Positions 16,601 through 22,848 of a DNA stretch of 50,623 nt are shown one piece after another. The notes beneath the pieces were generated by a model. That model was not told the DNA's origin. It worked only from the letters and a program-made list of their open reading frames with translations, and searched no databases. Every line of letters starts with the position of its first letter. Position 1 is the first letter of the stretch. The stretch comes from Caldithrix sp. (GTDB lineage: Bacteria; KSB1; UBA2214; DYKH01), in contig DYKH01000024.1 of the NCBI GenBank assembly GCA_020722685.1, forward strand, positions 1-50,623. Reading direction: 5' to 3'. The translations under genes were made by a program, and so were the position numbers.

Positions 16601-19106
16601 CTTGATAGACCGTATCGGTGGCAGTGGTTTTATCGAGCCAAATGCTCCATGGCCCACCATTAATGCTCACCTGCACGCTGTAAAGTCCGGATAGGCCGCT
16701 TCCGGCGCCGTCGGTGCCTCCACCCCATGTCAGCGCAAACGCTGTTGAAGATGAGGTGTCGTTCGTAGCTTGAGCAGTCGTGGCGGACGGCGGATTCTTA
16801 TCGATACCAATCCAGGAGGAGGCAGTACCTTCGTTGGTTGCTTGATCCTTCACTTTCGCCTGGATGTCATATTGACCGTCGGCAACCCCGTCAGGATCTA
16901 CCGAAAAGATCACTTGCTGATCTGTGCCGCTGGGGATTTCGGACTGGACGTATGGGCCGCCCAAGCCTACAGTGGTCAAAGTGGCGCTTTCGGCGTTCTG
17001 TTCGGTATAGGTGAGTTGGACCTCGATATCCGTCGCAGCCGGGGGATCGAACCAATGGCCGTTGTATGCCGCGCCCGGCAAAGCGATGCTCAAATTGGAG
17101 GGTGGGGTGGCATCGACGATAAAATCCCAAATCTCGGAGCCGACCCCATAGCATTTGCCGTCCCAGGCAGCCACTTCCCACTTGTAGCGATTTTCACGCG
17201 GGAGAGAAATATTCAAAGTAACCGTGCCGGATCCCTGCGCGACAGGCGGTGTTGGGCTGAACAGTTCGGGAGTGAGGTTCGAATCGTAGACTGTTGTCAC
17301 CTCGCTGCCGTCCTTGATTTCGGTCAACGTCACCCGGAAGTGCAACGGATCGCCGTTGGCGTCTGCGGGCACGCTCCACCGCAGCGCTGCATTCAGGCTG
17401 TTGATAAAGGCGTGATTGGCTGGGCTGTTCAAAACCGGACGCTCGGGCGGGAGATTGCCGTTCACATCGTTTAGCAGGATGGTGGCAACCCCAGTAGCAT
17501 CTACAATAGCATAGTCGAGAGCGGCGTCTTTGTTTAAATCACCAATCGAAAACATGCGCGCGCTTGCCGAAACGGTGTAGTTTGTTGTCTGCGAAAAATC
17601 TCCGGTGCCGTCATTTGTCGAGACCACAAAATTGCCGTTGTGGCTGCCGACGGTTGCCAGGTCAAGGTCGGAGTCCGTATCCAGATCACCATATTGCACT
17701 GCAAAAGGCGTATTAGCGGCAGGGAACGACTGGGGAGCTGCAAAGGTAGGCAGGCCATTTGTGACTCCATTGTGCCGGTAGATAAAGACTTTGTTCGAGC
17801 CAAGGTCGGCGGCCGTGATATCCGGTAGCAAATCGCCAGTCACGTCGTTCGAAAAAGCGCTTTCAAAATCGCTCGCTATTGAAAGAGCTTCGGGTGGATC
17901 AGAATAGAGCTCGCCATCACCTTCATTCATAAACAAGAATATTCCGCCGTTGGAGCCTTGGAGGGTGGCTATAAGGTCTAAGTAGCCATCGAGATTCAAA
18001 TCGCGGGCAATAAGGCATTCCGTATTTGCTGGGTTACTTGGATTATTCCAAAGCGAATTGTTGGGGCCGCCATTAACACCGAAATGACCGTTACCATCGT
18101 TTAGGAAGATCATAATGGTTCTGTCATCCGAGGAAGTCTCCAAGCGTCGCAAGATTACGATGTCGAGAAAGCCGTCGGCATTCATGTCGGCGATGACGGC
18201 CGAACGAATTTCTGTATTCGTTTTACCAACATCAAAAGTCGGCCCTGCTAAAAAGCTTCCGTCCGGCAAGACATAATAGATCGAAAACAGGCTTTTCTTT
18301 TGTGCCGAAGTGAGTGCGTTCCGTCTTTGATAAATGAGGAGCAAGTCTGGGATTTCGTCACCATTCAAATCTCCTGCGTAGAGCGGTTTGACTGAATAGA
18401 ACGCCTGGTCGAGTGGGAGATTAACGGAGCTTCCCGGCTTGAGAACACCGTTTTCATAATAATAAAGCTGGATTGAATTGGTCAGGGTTTTGTAACTGGC
18501 GATCGCCAAATCCGAGGAGCCGTCCCGGTTAAAGTCCGCAGAGCAGACGGCGGTAAGCTCATTGCCCAAATTTACAGTGGTAGCAGTGAGATTCGCGGCG
18601 CCCTGTAATACTTGGGTATCGAAATTCCAGACGAAGCCATTCGTCGTAGACGGAGTAGTGTCGCCAAGAATGCCGCGCGTCAAGGTGACGCTGATGCGAT
18701 CTCCCGGCAAAAACGGCTTGAGGGGCTGGAAGGTAGCGGTGCGCGTGGCCGCATCATAGGATACGTCGCCGCTTATCCGGCCGGCTTTCTCGCCGTACAC
18801 CACAAAGGTGGAGGCATTCAGATCGCCGGGGAGTAAGGGCGTGTCAAACGTGGCGGAAACGAGCGCGTTGAGTGGCACGGCCGTCTCGTTGGCCTTGGGT
18901 GAATGGGCGGTCACCGGCAAGTCTGCCGCCATGATTGCTTGGGCAGCGATAGATAGCTGCCAAGAAACGACGAGAGTGAACCGTAGTGCAGTTTTGTGTA
19001 CTCTGGCTTGCAAAAACCTGTTACCAACCGATCTTTGTATCTGCGCTCTGTGAAAATCAAGCCCCCCTGAACCGATTACACGCGACTTTCTATGCCGTGT
19101 AGCCAT
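7620..19106 (-). CDS. Giant secreted repeat protein (3828 aa) with FG-GAP, Ig-like repeats and C-terminal sorting domain
   Basis: The N-terminus holds a signal-like hydrophobic stretch (about residues 41-60). A SbsA/Big_5-type Ig-like domain follows (about 65-163: HSPKANETAVPLNALVSATF), then FG-GAP/VCBS repeats (about 170-550) with calcium-loop signatures such as DFNRDGSSDLAIAS and DLNLDGYLDLIA. An FN3-like domain precedes the main body. That body has eight tandem units of about 313 residues (roughly 670-3285), each with a WF/WYN strand module, a GSGLSGxYDV module and a YKLG...LYLWLxDGxGNVD module. A ninth partial unit closes the array. The last ~90 residues carry VQNYPNPFN and a FlgD-like Ig fold, the presumed secretion or sorting domain. 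It is presumably exported and displayed or released; no enzyme motif was found. It follows a pseudokinase gene and precedes a PEGA protein gene on the same strand. Confidence 0.93.
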   Translation of the reverse strand: MATRHRKSRVIGSGGLDFHRAQIQRSVGNRFLQARVHKTALRFTLVVSWQLSIAAQAIMAADLPVTAHSPKANETAVPLNALVSATFDTPLLPGDLNASTFVVYGEKAGRISGDVSYDAATRTATFQPLKPFLPGDRISVTLTRGILGDTTPSTTNGFVWNFDTQVLQGAANLTATTVNLGNELTAVCSADFNRDGSSDLAIASYKTLTNSIQLYYYENGVLKPGSSVNLPLDQAFYSVKPLYAGDLNGDEIPDLLLIYQRRNALTSAQKKSLFSIYYVLPDGSFLAGPTFDVGKTNTEIRSAVIADMNADGFLDIVILRRLETSSDDRTIMIFLNDGNGHFGVNGGPNNSLWNNPSNPANTECLIARDLNLDGYLDLIATLQGSNGGIFLFMNEGDGELYSDPPEALSIASDFESAFSNDVTGDLLPDITAADLGSNKVFIYRHNGVTNGLPTFAAPQSFPAANTPFAVQYGDLDTDSDLDLATVGSHNGNFVVSTNDGTGDFSQTTNYTVSASARMFSIGDLNKDAALDYAIVDATGVATILLNDVNGNLPPERPVLNSPANHAFINSLNAALRWSVPADANGDPLHFRVTLTEIKDGSEVTTVYDSNLTPELFSPTPPVAQGSGTVTLNISLPRENRYKWEVAAWDGKCYGVGSEIWDFIVDATPPSNLSIALPGAAYNGHWFDPPAATDIEVQLTYTEQNAESATLTTVGLGGPYVQSEIPSGTDQQVIFSVDPDGVADGQYDIQAKVKDQATNEGTASSWIGIDKNPPSATTAQATNDTSSSTAFALTWGGGTDGAGSGLSGLYSVQVSINGGPWSIWLDKTTATDTVYQGSQLSSYAFEAAAYDNLGHFEEFANVAEATVLVDTTIDDTTPPGKPQNLRANGNNPSDWQTGDEFNIEWELPFDESGISASYWKLGSPPTSNQDYGGTEGPQGPFTARLTQDGAVNLYLWLQDGKGNVDYHNWASVLLRKDSTAPTVHRIVLEQPSPPYTDNLGQFWYNRNVTPQFSARVVYSEPHARSAELSTSDLTGVLVDMTVPSGEQVETSFVVDASDGTDKIYALTGTVDDSAANQSGQTIQMGLDGASPSGCIASAPPISDKLSFLVSWSSGTDGSGSGLSGLYDVYVKIDQQAWAAWLVGTSTQENTFTGLHGHRYQFEAITKDHVGNLEPLLGIAEASVEVDTTADDITPPAAPINLMAGGSAPYSPWQTTSAFQIDWQNPDDESGVVRSLWKLGQAPVANFDTTGSGPGTGPMTVSLVQEGRLWLYVWLVDKQNNVDYHNYSRVMLRYDAHVPVVHAIEHASPPPAFVDGENRSWYNQGLVADLTYRIRYSETFPTAMELQQPGLAPTQSKPVPPGENAAVFFTQSIETAADGRYTLTASLQDSAGQSGSLNSLLGLDKTPPTGAVANGPDTSLTLSFTITWSSGQDADGSGTNGKYNVLYQDNGGAWTPWIANFQGNSNMFTLGVQGHRYGFEALAQDQCGNLEVATQVAEKVVLVDTLAGDKTPPPPPINLTAGGSNPSPWQTAPSFVVRWQVPQDESGIAKSLWKLGSAPVSLFDATGTGPGAGPLEVVLAGEGSVPLYVWLQDGKGNVDHRNNSSVLLRYDAASPAIAQAKFVSTTAPYVDSTGRTWFNQTTTKEVSVQVIYTESQPKSVVLQRGSLGPDLVQSSPPGGTNVTATFVLPLADAADGTYSLIAKVIDVADKMDSTTLLLGLDSTPPTGAFAVGPDTSSAPLFNVHWSTGEDQGSGLSGRYRLYVQDNGAAWQVWLEETTELSATFSGVHAHTYGFEAVTWDRLGNAEPRQNVPETKVIVDTTLDDTQAPAPPIRLQAGGSNPSPWQKEALFSVTWELPFDESGIEKAFYKLGDPPASNSDYAGITGPNGPLPVLVEQEGITRLYVWLADGKGNVDFKENASVQLRHDKTLPQISSFVLTDPAYGAEWYNQIRMDRAHAKLTYSEIHPDSVIIHCESLGLRFVEKNPTAGQDKELTVSIPISSAKDGSHEVWAAMVDSAGNTQTKSLLLKLDSTPPVRTRAASPDTSAEIKFVVTWSGATDSMGVGISGKYNVRYKEGGGNWRNWLVEYLGESAEFPYGKNGVRFQFEAAAWDHLNNREKYSGLAETSTFVDTTADDVSAPPPPVNLLADGSSPSPWKNSSTFTATWQVPYDQSGVSGGFYKVGQAPTSNADYSGTCESTGPLTVKATEEQGQWLYLWLRDGRGNANYQNSAKVLLRYDKSSPEILGKTFTNAGYSPDWFDPNKERSANWMLSYRERHADLLTLKCESLGLEFVNPNPRSGLSVSDTASITIAGHADGEYILNIALSDSAGNATAILDTLHLDSTAPDSAVASAPDTSSTRTFSVAWSAGEDGLGVGVSGRYDVNVKVDSSSWTKWLDQFAGSTASYQGQHGHRYLFEAAAYDLLGHREPLRGVAEATVVVDTTSSDFSAPAAPLQLSAGGANPSPWQKTASFKVSWLNPPDVSAIRKSWYKLGTPPFNPTDTTHSAAGIPPISVDAAAQDGQWLYLWLEDGRGNADHKNWSAVLLRWDATIPKIDSLVLKDPMFAGRWFNPTTMDGTELKAYYTEKHRQNVSLTADSLQPAPASTAAADTDGVATFTLLFPDTANATYTLRVTVTDSAGNSAIDSCLLSLDSVPPSGTLAHSPDTTGVGEFLVSWHSNPTDGIGSGISGIYDVRIRIDDGAWQPWKSRTHDTEGKYTGEAGHRYSFEAAAYDNVGNREEFAGQQESSTFVDADFSDTAAPAAPQQLTANGASPSPWSNHSEFILTWENPVDPSGIARCRYKIGSRPTASDDTTGNGPGIPPIKVIFDQEEKKYLYLWLEDGRQNSNFANLDSVLLRYDASAPVIDSVWVANAAFAGKWLNPDSSTQARIRMTYSDSHPDSARLHTGSLQGEIAVAELQPGVQRQVDFTLPITDLVDGCYQIGCSLSDSAGNSTTDTLLLCIDGAPPAGATASSPETSRNGEFVISWAGTNQGNDGSGSGLSGKYDVRIRVDQGQWHTLLQREAKLSSSYVGVHGHSYSFEVAAWDNVGNREPFLGQAESTTRVDTAFVDTTAPAAPVQILAGGGNPSPWQDSTRFEISWENPIDPSGIVRAFYKLGAAPQANDDTTGSAPANGRLLVHASSEYGQMLFLWLADGKGNLDYRQHAGVLLRYDGTKPDIDSVVVRDPAFGKNWYNQKKTGKIPLRVYYSEKYPKVMSLSHPLLPETTVATGLPDGEHVFADAELQVLGVADGGYRIRTTISDSAGNLSAPDSFEINLDSTPPRISHQSDTSAVKEGQPHEVRALVYDQNRIENVSLQYWLGGSRFKTTQTMSKVDDSTFTATIPGNSIGARGVEYAIFAGDGISLNREPLATARPSAFVLRVQVTGADQKGMIKPTTLVYGAEANAYRMLSLPLQVVDPSPAAVLEDNLGAYDPKRWKFFYWNTIEDRYDEYPSTGDLLPGRAFWLITSLPNISLDTGPGVSVNSAEPFIVPLRRGWNDIGIPFNFDIEWQDILLASAADTQKIIGPYTYVGRWLLPPEVTILKPWEGYSFYTEFDDISLAIPALEARKGLRKPDLMPSYEHADWVATLEARQDNSADLANFIGSIEGATPFWDYGLDFVEPPVVGTYISLYFPHENWQMKAKEFSSDFRPSGAGDHWEFTVRSNNPDDKEATILFRRIVKPAAEMQFTLVDMDAKISVDLQLDSTYSFWFSRSGLARHFKLYAGSQEYMEQHKNDLPGRASEFMLVQNYPNPFNSATIISYELKQDTEVHLAIYNLLAQRVKLLYAGRQQQGFHQFRWDAHEENGQELGTGIYILRLETPEYTSTRKMVFMR
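9250..17100 (-). repeat. Eight tandem ~940-bp coding repeats in the giant protein gene
   Basis: The codons for the conserved Y/W-K-L/I/V-G tetrapeptide recur near 16350, 15395, 14445, 13505, 12570, 11640, 10712 and 9772. The spacings are thus about 955, 950, 940, 935, 930, 928 and 940 bp. Other landmarks repeat with the same period: GSGLSG-like (8 copies), GGSNPSPWQ-like, DGKGNVD-like and WYN/WFN-like (9 copies). The copies are clearly diverged in both protein and DNA, so the array is old rather than freshly amplified. Confidence 0.9.
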
Positions 19107-19264
19107 CGGCTATACAAAGTACTACGCTCTGGTTGCGCTCTAGCAAATGCATTACCACCTGCCTTGCCCTTGCGCGATAGAACAACAACCATGCCAACAA
19201 ATGAGATCCTTCCTGCGCCATCGGCGCCTGCAATGCAGCCAAGCTAATTCACGTTATTTCAAAG

Positions 19265-21349
19265 CTATCGCCTGTCCAAGCGAAATGATACCACCACGTC
19301 CTGATTCAAAGGGACCTGGACAATTGTATCATTTGGGACAGCCACAAACCCATCTCTTGTCACCCGCACTCTGTGTCTGCCTACCGGGAGCCTGGTGCGA
19401 AACGGCGTAGTCTGATTCATGCTTTCCTTGCCGTCGATCGAGACGAAGGCATATCCATACTGAAATGCGTTGGCCAGCACCACAGCCAATTGTCCATAGC
19501 CGATTGCCTCCGCATCAAAGGCAATCGTACTCTGCGAGTCCATGTCAAGCACCACCCGCGTTTCCCAACTGAATGTGCTGCCGGAGCTAATGTATTTCAG
19601 GTGGTGGCTGCCTAAGGCCAGATCGACAACACATGGCAATGAATAGGAGGGGAGCCGGTTGTCGATGATGACGCGATCGGCAAAGTCGACCTCTGCCAGG
19701 GTAAATCTACGCAAAGCATCTGGAAGAGCCTCGAGATAGGCTTGGACGTGGAGTGAGTCCTGACCGCGCAATGCCAAACTTTGCCGCCAAATTTTATAGC
19801 CCGGCTTGGTCACCTCTAGGCTATACTCTTTTCCTAAGACCAGACCATGAACCCGCAAGGGAGCGTAACCGGAGCATTGCCCGGCGTTCTCCCCGTTTAT
19901 GCGTACGGTTGCCTGAGTAAGCTGAGAATCTGCCAATGCGTGGATGATCAGAGTCGCAAAAGCGATACTGCCGGACGGCAAGGACGACTCGCCTCTCTCC
20001 GTCAATGTCGGCGTCGGCAGTTCTGTGTTGACGGTTCTAATACGGTCGGCAGGAGAGACCGTCGCCGGACGTGTCGGCAATCCCTGAGTACCTGCACCCA
20101 TCGAATGGCCGTCATCAGGCAGGGCGTTGGCTGTTTCAGCCGGGCGTGCGGCAGCCGTTTCTTTTCCCCTGCCTTCAGTGGAACTAAGAGCGGAAGATTC
20201 CCCTAAGGTCAACCGCGGAAATGAGCGCTGCCCGTTTTCAGCCGATGATGTCTGTGCTGCCAATGAGTCTCTCTCCGCCATAAACTCCTGATACAGAATC
20301 TGATCTGTTTGCCGAAAATCGGATCCTAATTGCGAAAGCAGAGCCACCGCGATGGCAACAGAAAGTAGTGCGGCCACGGTGAGCAGGAAATAGGCCATTC
20401 GTCGCCGGCTGCCGACCAGAGACGGCGTGAACAACTCGACGTTGCTCAGCTGCTTGCCAATGAATCCTGAGAGCTTTTGCCATACAACGAAACCCATTTT
20501 TTCTGATTTCTCTTCCATGACCCCGGCATTTTCGTCAGCTAAAAGCTCGGATTCGAAATCTCCTATCAATGCCGCAATATTGGGATAACGTTCCTCCGGT
20601 TCTTTTGCCAACAATCGCATCACCGACGCTTCGATTTCGGGAGGAATCTCCGGATTGTAAACGGTCAACGGATCGAGCGGCTTGAGCTTTGACTGCAAGA
20701 CTCCTTTCAAAGAATCCCGCAGGAAAGGAATGTGTCCTGTCAGCAGTTGATAGAAGATCATGCCAAGTGAATACAGCTCACTCTTGGCGCTCAGCGGCTG
20801 CTCCAATAAGAGTCGCTCCGGGGCGCAATAAAGGGCTATCGGTAGGGCGCTTTTTTCTTCACAATGATGAATGGCGTATTCGGCTAAACGATCTGAGGCA
20901 AAATGCGTGACGACTAATGAATCCTCCGAATCGAGGTAAACGCAATCTGGGGTAAGAGCACCGTGCATAATGCCGCTAAGGTGCGCATGTTGGAGCGCCT
21001 TGGCAATCTGCAAAATGATGGCAATCGCTCGTTGGGTGTCAAGCGCTTCCCCGCGCTTGAGGAGATCGCTGAGCTTGATACCCATAAAGGGCTTGAGGAG
21101 AGCAAAGTGGATCGTGCCGGATGAACCGTCCATTTCCGGCGACAGAATGTTCGGATGCTTCAGCGAAGCATTTAGCCGCGCGGATTCGTGAAAGCGCGCG
21201 ACCATCTCCTTGTCATGGCTGTAACGATCGTTGAGAATCTTGAACCAAATCTGTTCACCCGATTCGGCCGATTCCGCCTTGACGACCGACCATAATGGCT
21301 CGTCGGAAATAGTCGTCAATATGCGATTGTCACCTATGAAAACGGGCAT
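19265..21349 (-). CDS. Membrane-anchored PEGA-domain pseudokinase
   Basis: The 694-residue protein has a eukaryotic-type kinase fold (about 8-270), a linker, one transmembrane helix (about 318-340), a Ser/Thr-rich disordered stretch and three PEGA-like domains (about 465-694). The fold keeps the ATP-anchoring Lys37, the helix-C Glu55 (in RFHESARL) and the APE motif (176-178). The Gly-rich loop is absent. HRD is HGA (129-131), so the catalytic Asp is Ala131; the following Lys and Asn positions are Thr133 and Cys136; DFG is HFA (149-151). This predicts an inactive kinase acting as a binding or scaffold domain, with the PEGA part outside the membrane. It starts 13 bp after eda and is followed 158 bp later by the giant secreted protein gene on the same strand. 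Confidence 0.88.
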   Translation of the reverse strand: MPVFIGDNRILTTISDEPLWSVVKAESAESGEQIWFKILNDRYSHDKEMVARFHESARLNASLKHPNILSPEMDGSSGTIHFALLKPFMGIKLSDLLKRGEALDTQRAIAIILQIAKALQHAHLSGIMHGALTPDCVYLDSEDSLVVTHFASDRLAEYAIHHCEEKSALPIALYCAPERLLLEQPLSAKSELYSLGMIFYQLLTGHIPFLRDSLKGVLQSKLKPLDPLTVYNPEIPPEIEASVMRLLAKEPEERYPNIAALIGDFESELLADENAGVMEEKSEKMGFVVWQKLSGFIGKQLSNVELFTPSLVGSRRRMAYFLLTVAALLSVAIAVALLSQLGSDFRQTDQILYQEFMAERDSLAAQTSSAENGQRSFPRLTLGESSALSSTEGRGKETAAARPAETANALPDDGHSMGAGTQGLPTRPATVSPADRIRTVNTELPTPTLTERGESSLPSGSIAFATLIIHALADSQLTQATVRINGENAGQCSGYAPLRVHGLVLGKEYSLEVTKPGYKIWRQSLALRGQDSLHVQAYLEALPDALRRFTLAEVDFADRVIIDNRLPSYSLPCVVDLALGSHHLKYISSGSTFSWETRVVLDMDSQSTIAFDAEAIGYGQLAVVLANAFQYGYAFVSIDGKESMNQTTPFRTRLPVGRHRVRVTRDGFVAVPNDTIVQVPLNQDVVVSFRLDRR

Positions 21350-21362
21350 GGTGAGAAATCTT

Positions 21363-21971
21363 CTACAATTTCGTCCGGGCTTGTCTGACTGCCTCTACAA
21401 ACCGCCGTGCGTTCTCGGTAATTTCCGTATAGCGCCCTTCGGCGATGGCTTTTTTGCCGGCTAAGTTACCGCCCACCGCCAAGGCGATGGCTCCTGCTTT
21501 GATGAAATCACCGGCGTTCTCCAGCGTCACACCGCCGGTAGGGAGCATGGCGATGTGCGGCAAGGGGCCTTTCAGGTCCTTAATGTATTCCGGCCCAACA
21601 GAAGAGGTGGGAAAAACTTTGACGATATCTGCGCCGCATTCCCAAGCCTTGACGATTTCGGTGGGCGTGAATGCGCCGGGAACGACGATTTTGCTATAAC
21701 GCTTGGCCATTTTGATGACTTGCTCACTGAGGATGGGGCTGACGACGAATTGCGCCCCGGCCAGGATAGCGCTGCGGGCTGTTTCCGCGTCCAGTACCGT
21801 ACCGACGCCGACCAATACGTCGCCGCGATACTGCTCGGCCACGGCGGCAATGGTCTCGATGGCCTTGGGAGTCGTCATGGTAACTTCGACGGCTTTGACG
21901 CCGCCTTTCTCAATGGCTTCCACTACTTTCAAGAGTCCGGCGGAGGTTTCCGCACGGATGATGGCGACCAC
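21363..21971 (-). CDS. eda: KDPG (2-dehydro-3-deoxyphosphogluconate) aldolase
   Basis: KDPG aldolase splits 2-keto-3-deoxy-6-phosphogluconate into pyruvate and glyceraldehyde-3-phosphate (Entner-Doudoroff or uronate breakdown). Motifs seen: VVAIIRAET, VEVTMTTPKA, GVGTVLDAETA, FVVSPILSEQVI (the helix-strand before the Schiff-base region), VPGAFTPTEI, VKVFPTSSVGP with the Schiff-base Lys, and LPTGGVTLENAGDF. The reading frame stays open upstream to a TAG, giving KEGQLQRLIDGG directly before VVAIIR. That is the normal N-terminal helix, but no ATG, GTG or TTG exists there; the only option is CTG at 22010, with GGAAGG upstream. The listed GTG start at 21971 loses this helix. A second copy of the 5' end, with a proper ATG, lies at 22600-22752 beyond HicBA. 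Confidence 0.9.
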   Translation of the reverse strand: MVAIIRAETSAGLLKVVEAIEKGGVKAVEVTMTTPKAIETIAAVAEQYRGDVLVGVGTVLDAETARSAILAGAQFVVSPILSEQVIKMAKRYSKIVVPGAFTPTEIVKAWECGADIVKVFPTSSVGPEYIKDLKGPLPHIAMLPTGGVTLENAGDFIKAGAIALAVGGNLAGKKAIAEGRYTEITENARRFVEAVRQARTKL

Positions 21972-21999
21972 GCCGCCATCGATCAGGCGTTGGAGTTGT
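21894..21999. repeat. Direct repeat copy 1 (106 bp, inside eda)
   Basis: These 106 bases are identical to 22630-22735, at an offset of 736 bp and in the same orientation. They encode the eda N-terminal region from QLQRLIDGG to about GGVK. A single mismatch separates two further matching bases at the 3' (low-coordinate) edge; the high-coordinate edge ends abruptly. Everything between the two copies is hicA, hicB and short spacers. Confidence 0.95.
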
Positions 22000-22167
22000 C
22001 CTTCTTTCAGAACCCTATTTCCTTCCTAATTTTAACCTGCATGGTTGTCACGTTCATTCATTGTCATACTGTCTGCTTCAGGCTCTTTTGTCGTAGAGAC
22101 CGAAAGGGGCTATAGCCATGCGCGGGGCTAACTTCCTTTAGTCAAGATAGAGGCCCGATTGCGTCGA

Positions 22168-22389
22168 TCAACTCTCAAATTCCGAGTGAGGAACACCACT
22201 TTGTCGAATAATGGCTTGTAATGTGCCAATTCGGATTTCATTATGATCCGGTACCGGAACGGTTATCGTACCGAAATCCGATTTTTTCTGCATGACAATG
22301 TGGCTTCCTCGTTTTCGAACTTCCCGAAATCCAAACCTCAAAAGGATCCCACAAACCTGCTTGCCGGAAAGAACGCGAAGCTTAGGCAA
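22168..22389 (-). CDS. hicA: HicA-family toxin (mRNA interferase)
   Basis: The 73-residue protein has the HicA/YcfA fold: a helix LSGKQVCGILLRFGF, then a strand pair with the catalytic His30 in KRGSHIVMQ, and a C-terminal segment HNEIRIGTLQAIIRQSGV. HicA toxins bind and cut mRNA and are held inactive by HicB. The start overlaps the end of hicB by 8 bp, with the antitoxin first. Length and motifs look intact, so this is probably a working toxin. It lies inside an apparent insertion in eda. Confidence 0.93.
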   Translation of the reverse strand: MPKLRVLSGKQVCGILLRFGFREVRKRGSHIVMQKKSDFGTITVPVPDHNEIRIGTLQAIIRQSGVPHSEFES

Positions 22390-22603
22390 GGGCGACCTCT
22401 ACCTGCGTGATATAGATCTCATCTCGCAGACGCTGAACAATTTCTTCCTTAGAGGCAGTTTCGAAAAAGAGCTCTAGTGCTTCCTGTAGGTTTGAACGAG
22501 CCTCTTCTATAGTATCTCCTTGGCTGGCAATATCTAGTTCGGGACATAATGAGACGTAGCCCTTGCCTTCCCGTTCGATTATGGCGGTTAGTTTTTGAGT
22601 CAC
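22382..22603 (-). CDS. hicB: HicB-family antitoxin
   Basis: The 73-residue protein shows the HicB N-terminal fold: LTAIIEREGKGYVSLCPELD, then ASQGDTIEEARSNLQEALEL. It has only a short C-terminal tail and no clear DNA-binding domain. The start is a GTG at 22603, with AGGAGA about 6-9 bases upstream. That ribosome-binding site lies inside the truncated eda fragment, and GTGA is shared between the fragment's stop and the hicB start. The antitoxin may therefore be translated by coupling to the eda remnant and transcribed from the former eda promoter. Confidence 0.9.
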   Translation of the reverse strand: MTQKLTAIIEREGKGYVSLCPELDIASQGDTIEEARSNLQEALELFFETASKEEIVQRLRDEIYITQVEVALA

Positions 22604-22752
22604 TTAAATATTCTCCTAATCTGAATGGTTTTGACGCCGCCTTTCTCAATGGCTTCCACTACTTTCAAGAGTCCGGCGGAGGTTTCCGCACGGATGATGG
22701 CGACCACGCCGCCATCGATCAGGCGTTGGAGTTGTTGGTTTTTGGGGGTCAT
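22600..22752 (-). pseudogene. Truncated 5' copy of eda (50 codons)
   Basis: An ATG at 22752, preceded by TAGGA, opens a frame beginning MTPKNQQLQRLIDGGVV and continuing exactly as eda to GGVK. It then runs into unrelated sequence (TIQIRRIFK) and stops at 22600. Codons from QLQRL onward are covered by the 106-bp direct repeat. This copy keeps a normal start codon and ribosome-binding site, which the full-length copy lacks. It therefore looks like the original eda start, cut off by insertion of the HicBA segment. Confidence 0.9.
22630..22735. repeat. Direct repeat copy 2 (106 bp, eda 5' remnant)
   Basis: Identical to 21894-21999. Together the two copies bracket HicBA like a long target-site duplication. 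Confidence 0.95.
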
Positions 22753-22848
22753 TTTTCCTACTCTTGTCGGGCGTTAAACGGATTCATTTGTCATGCGACT
22801 AACAGTTTATGCACAACTAAACAAAATTGGAACGAGCGAAGACTTTTG

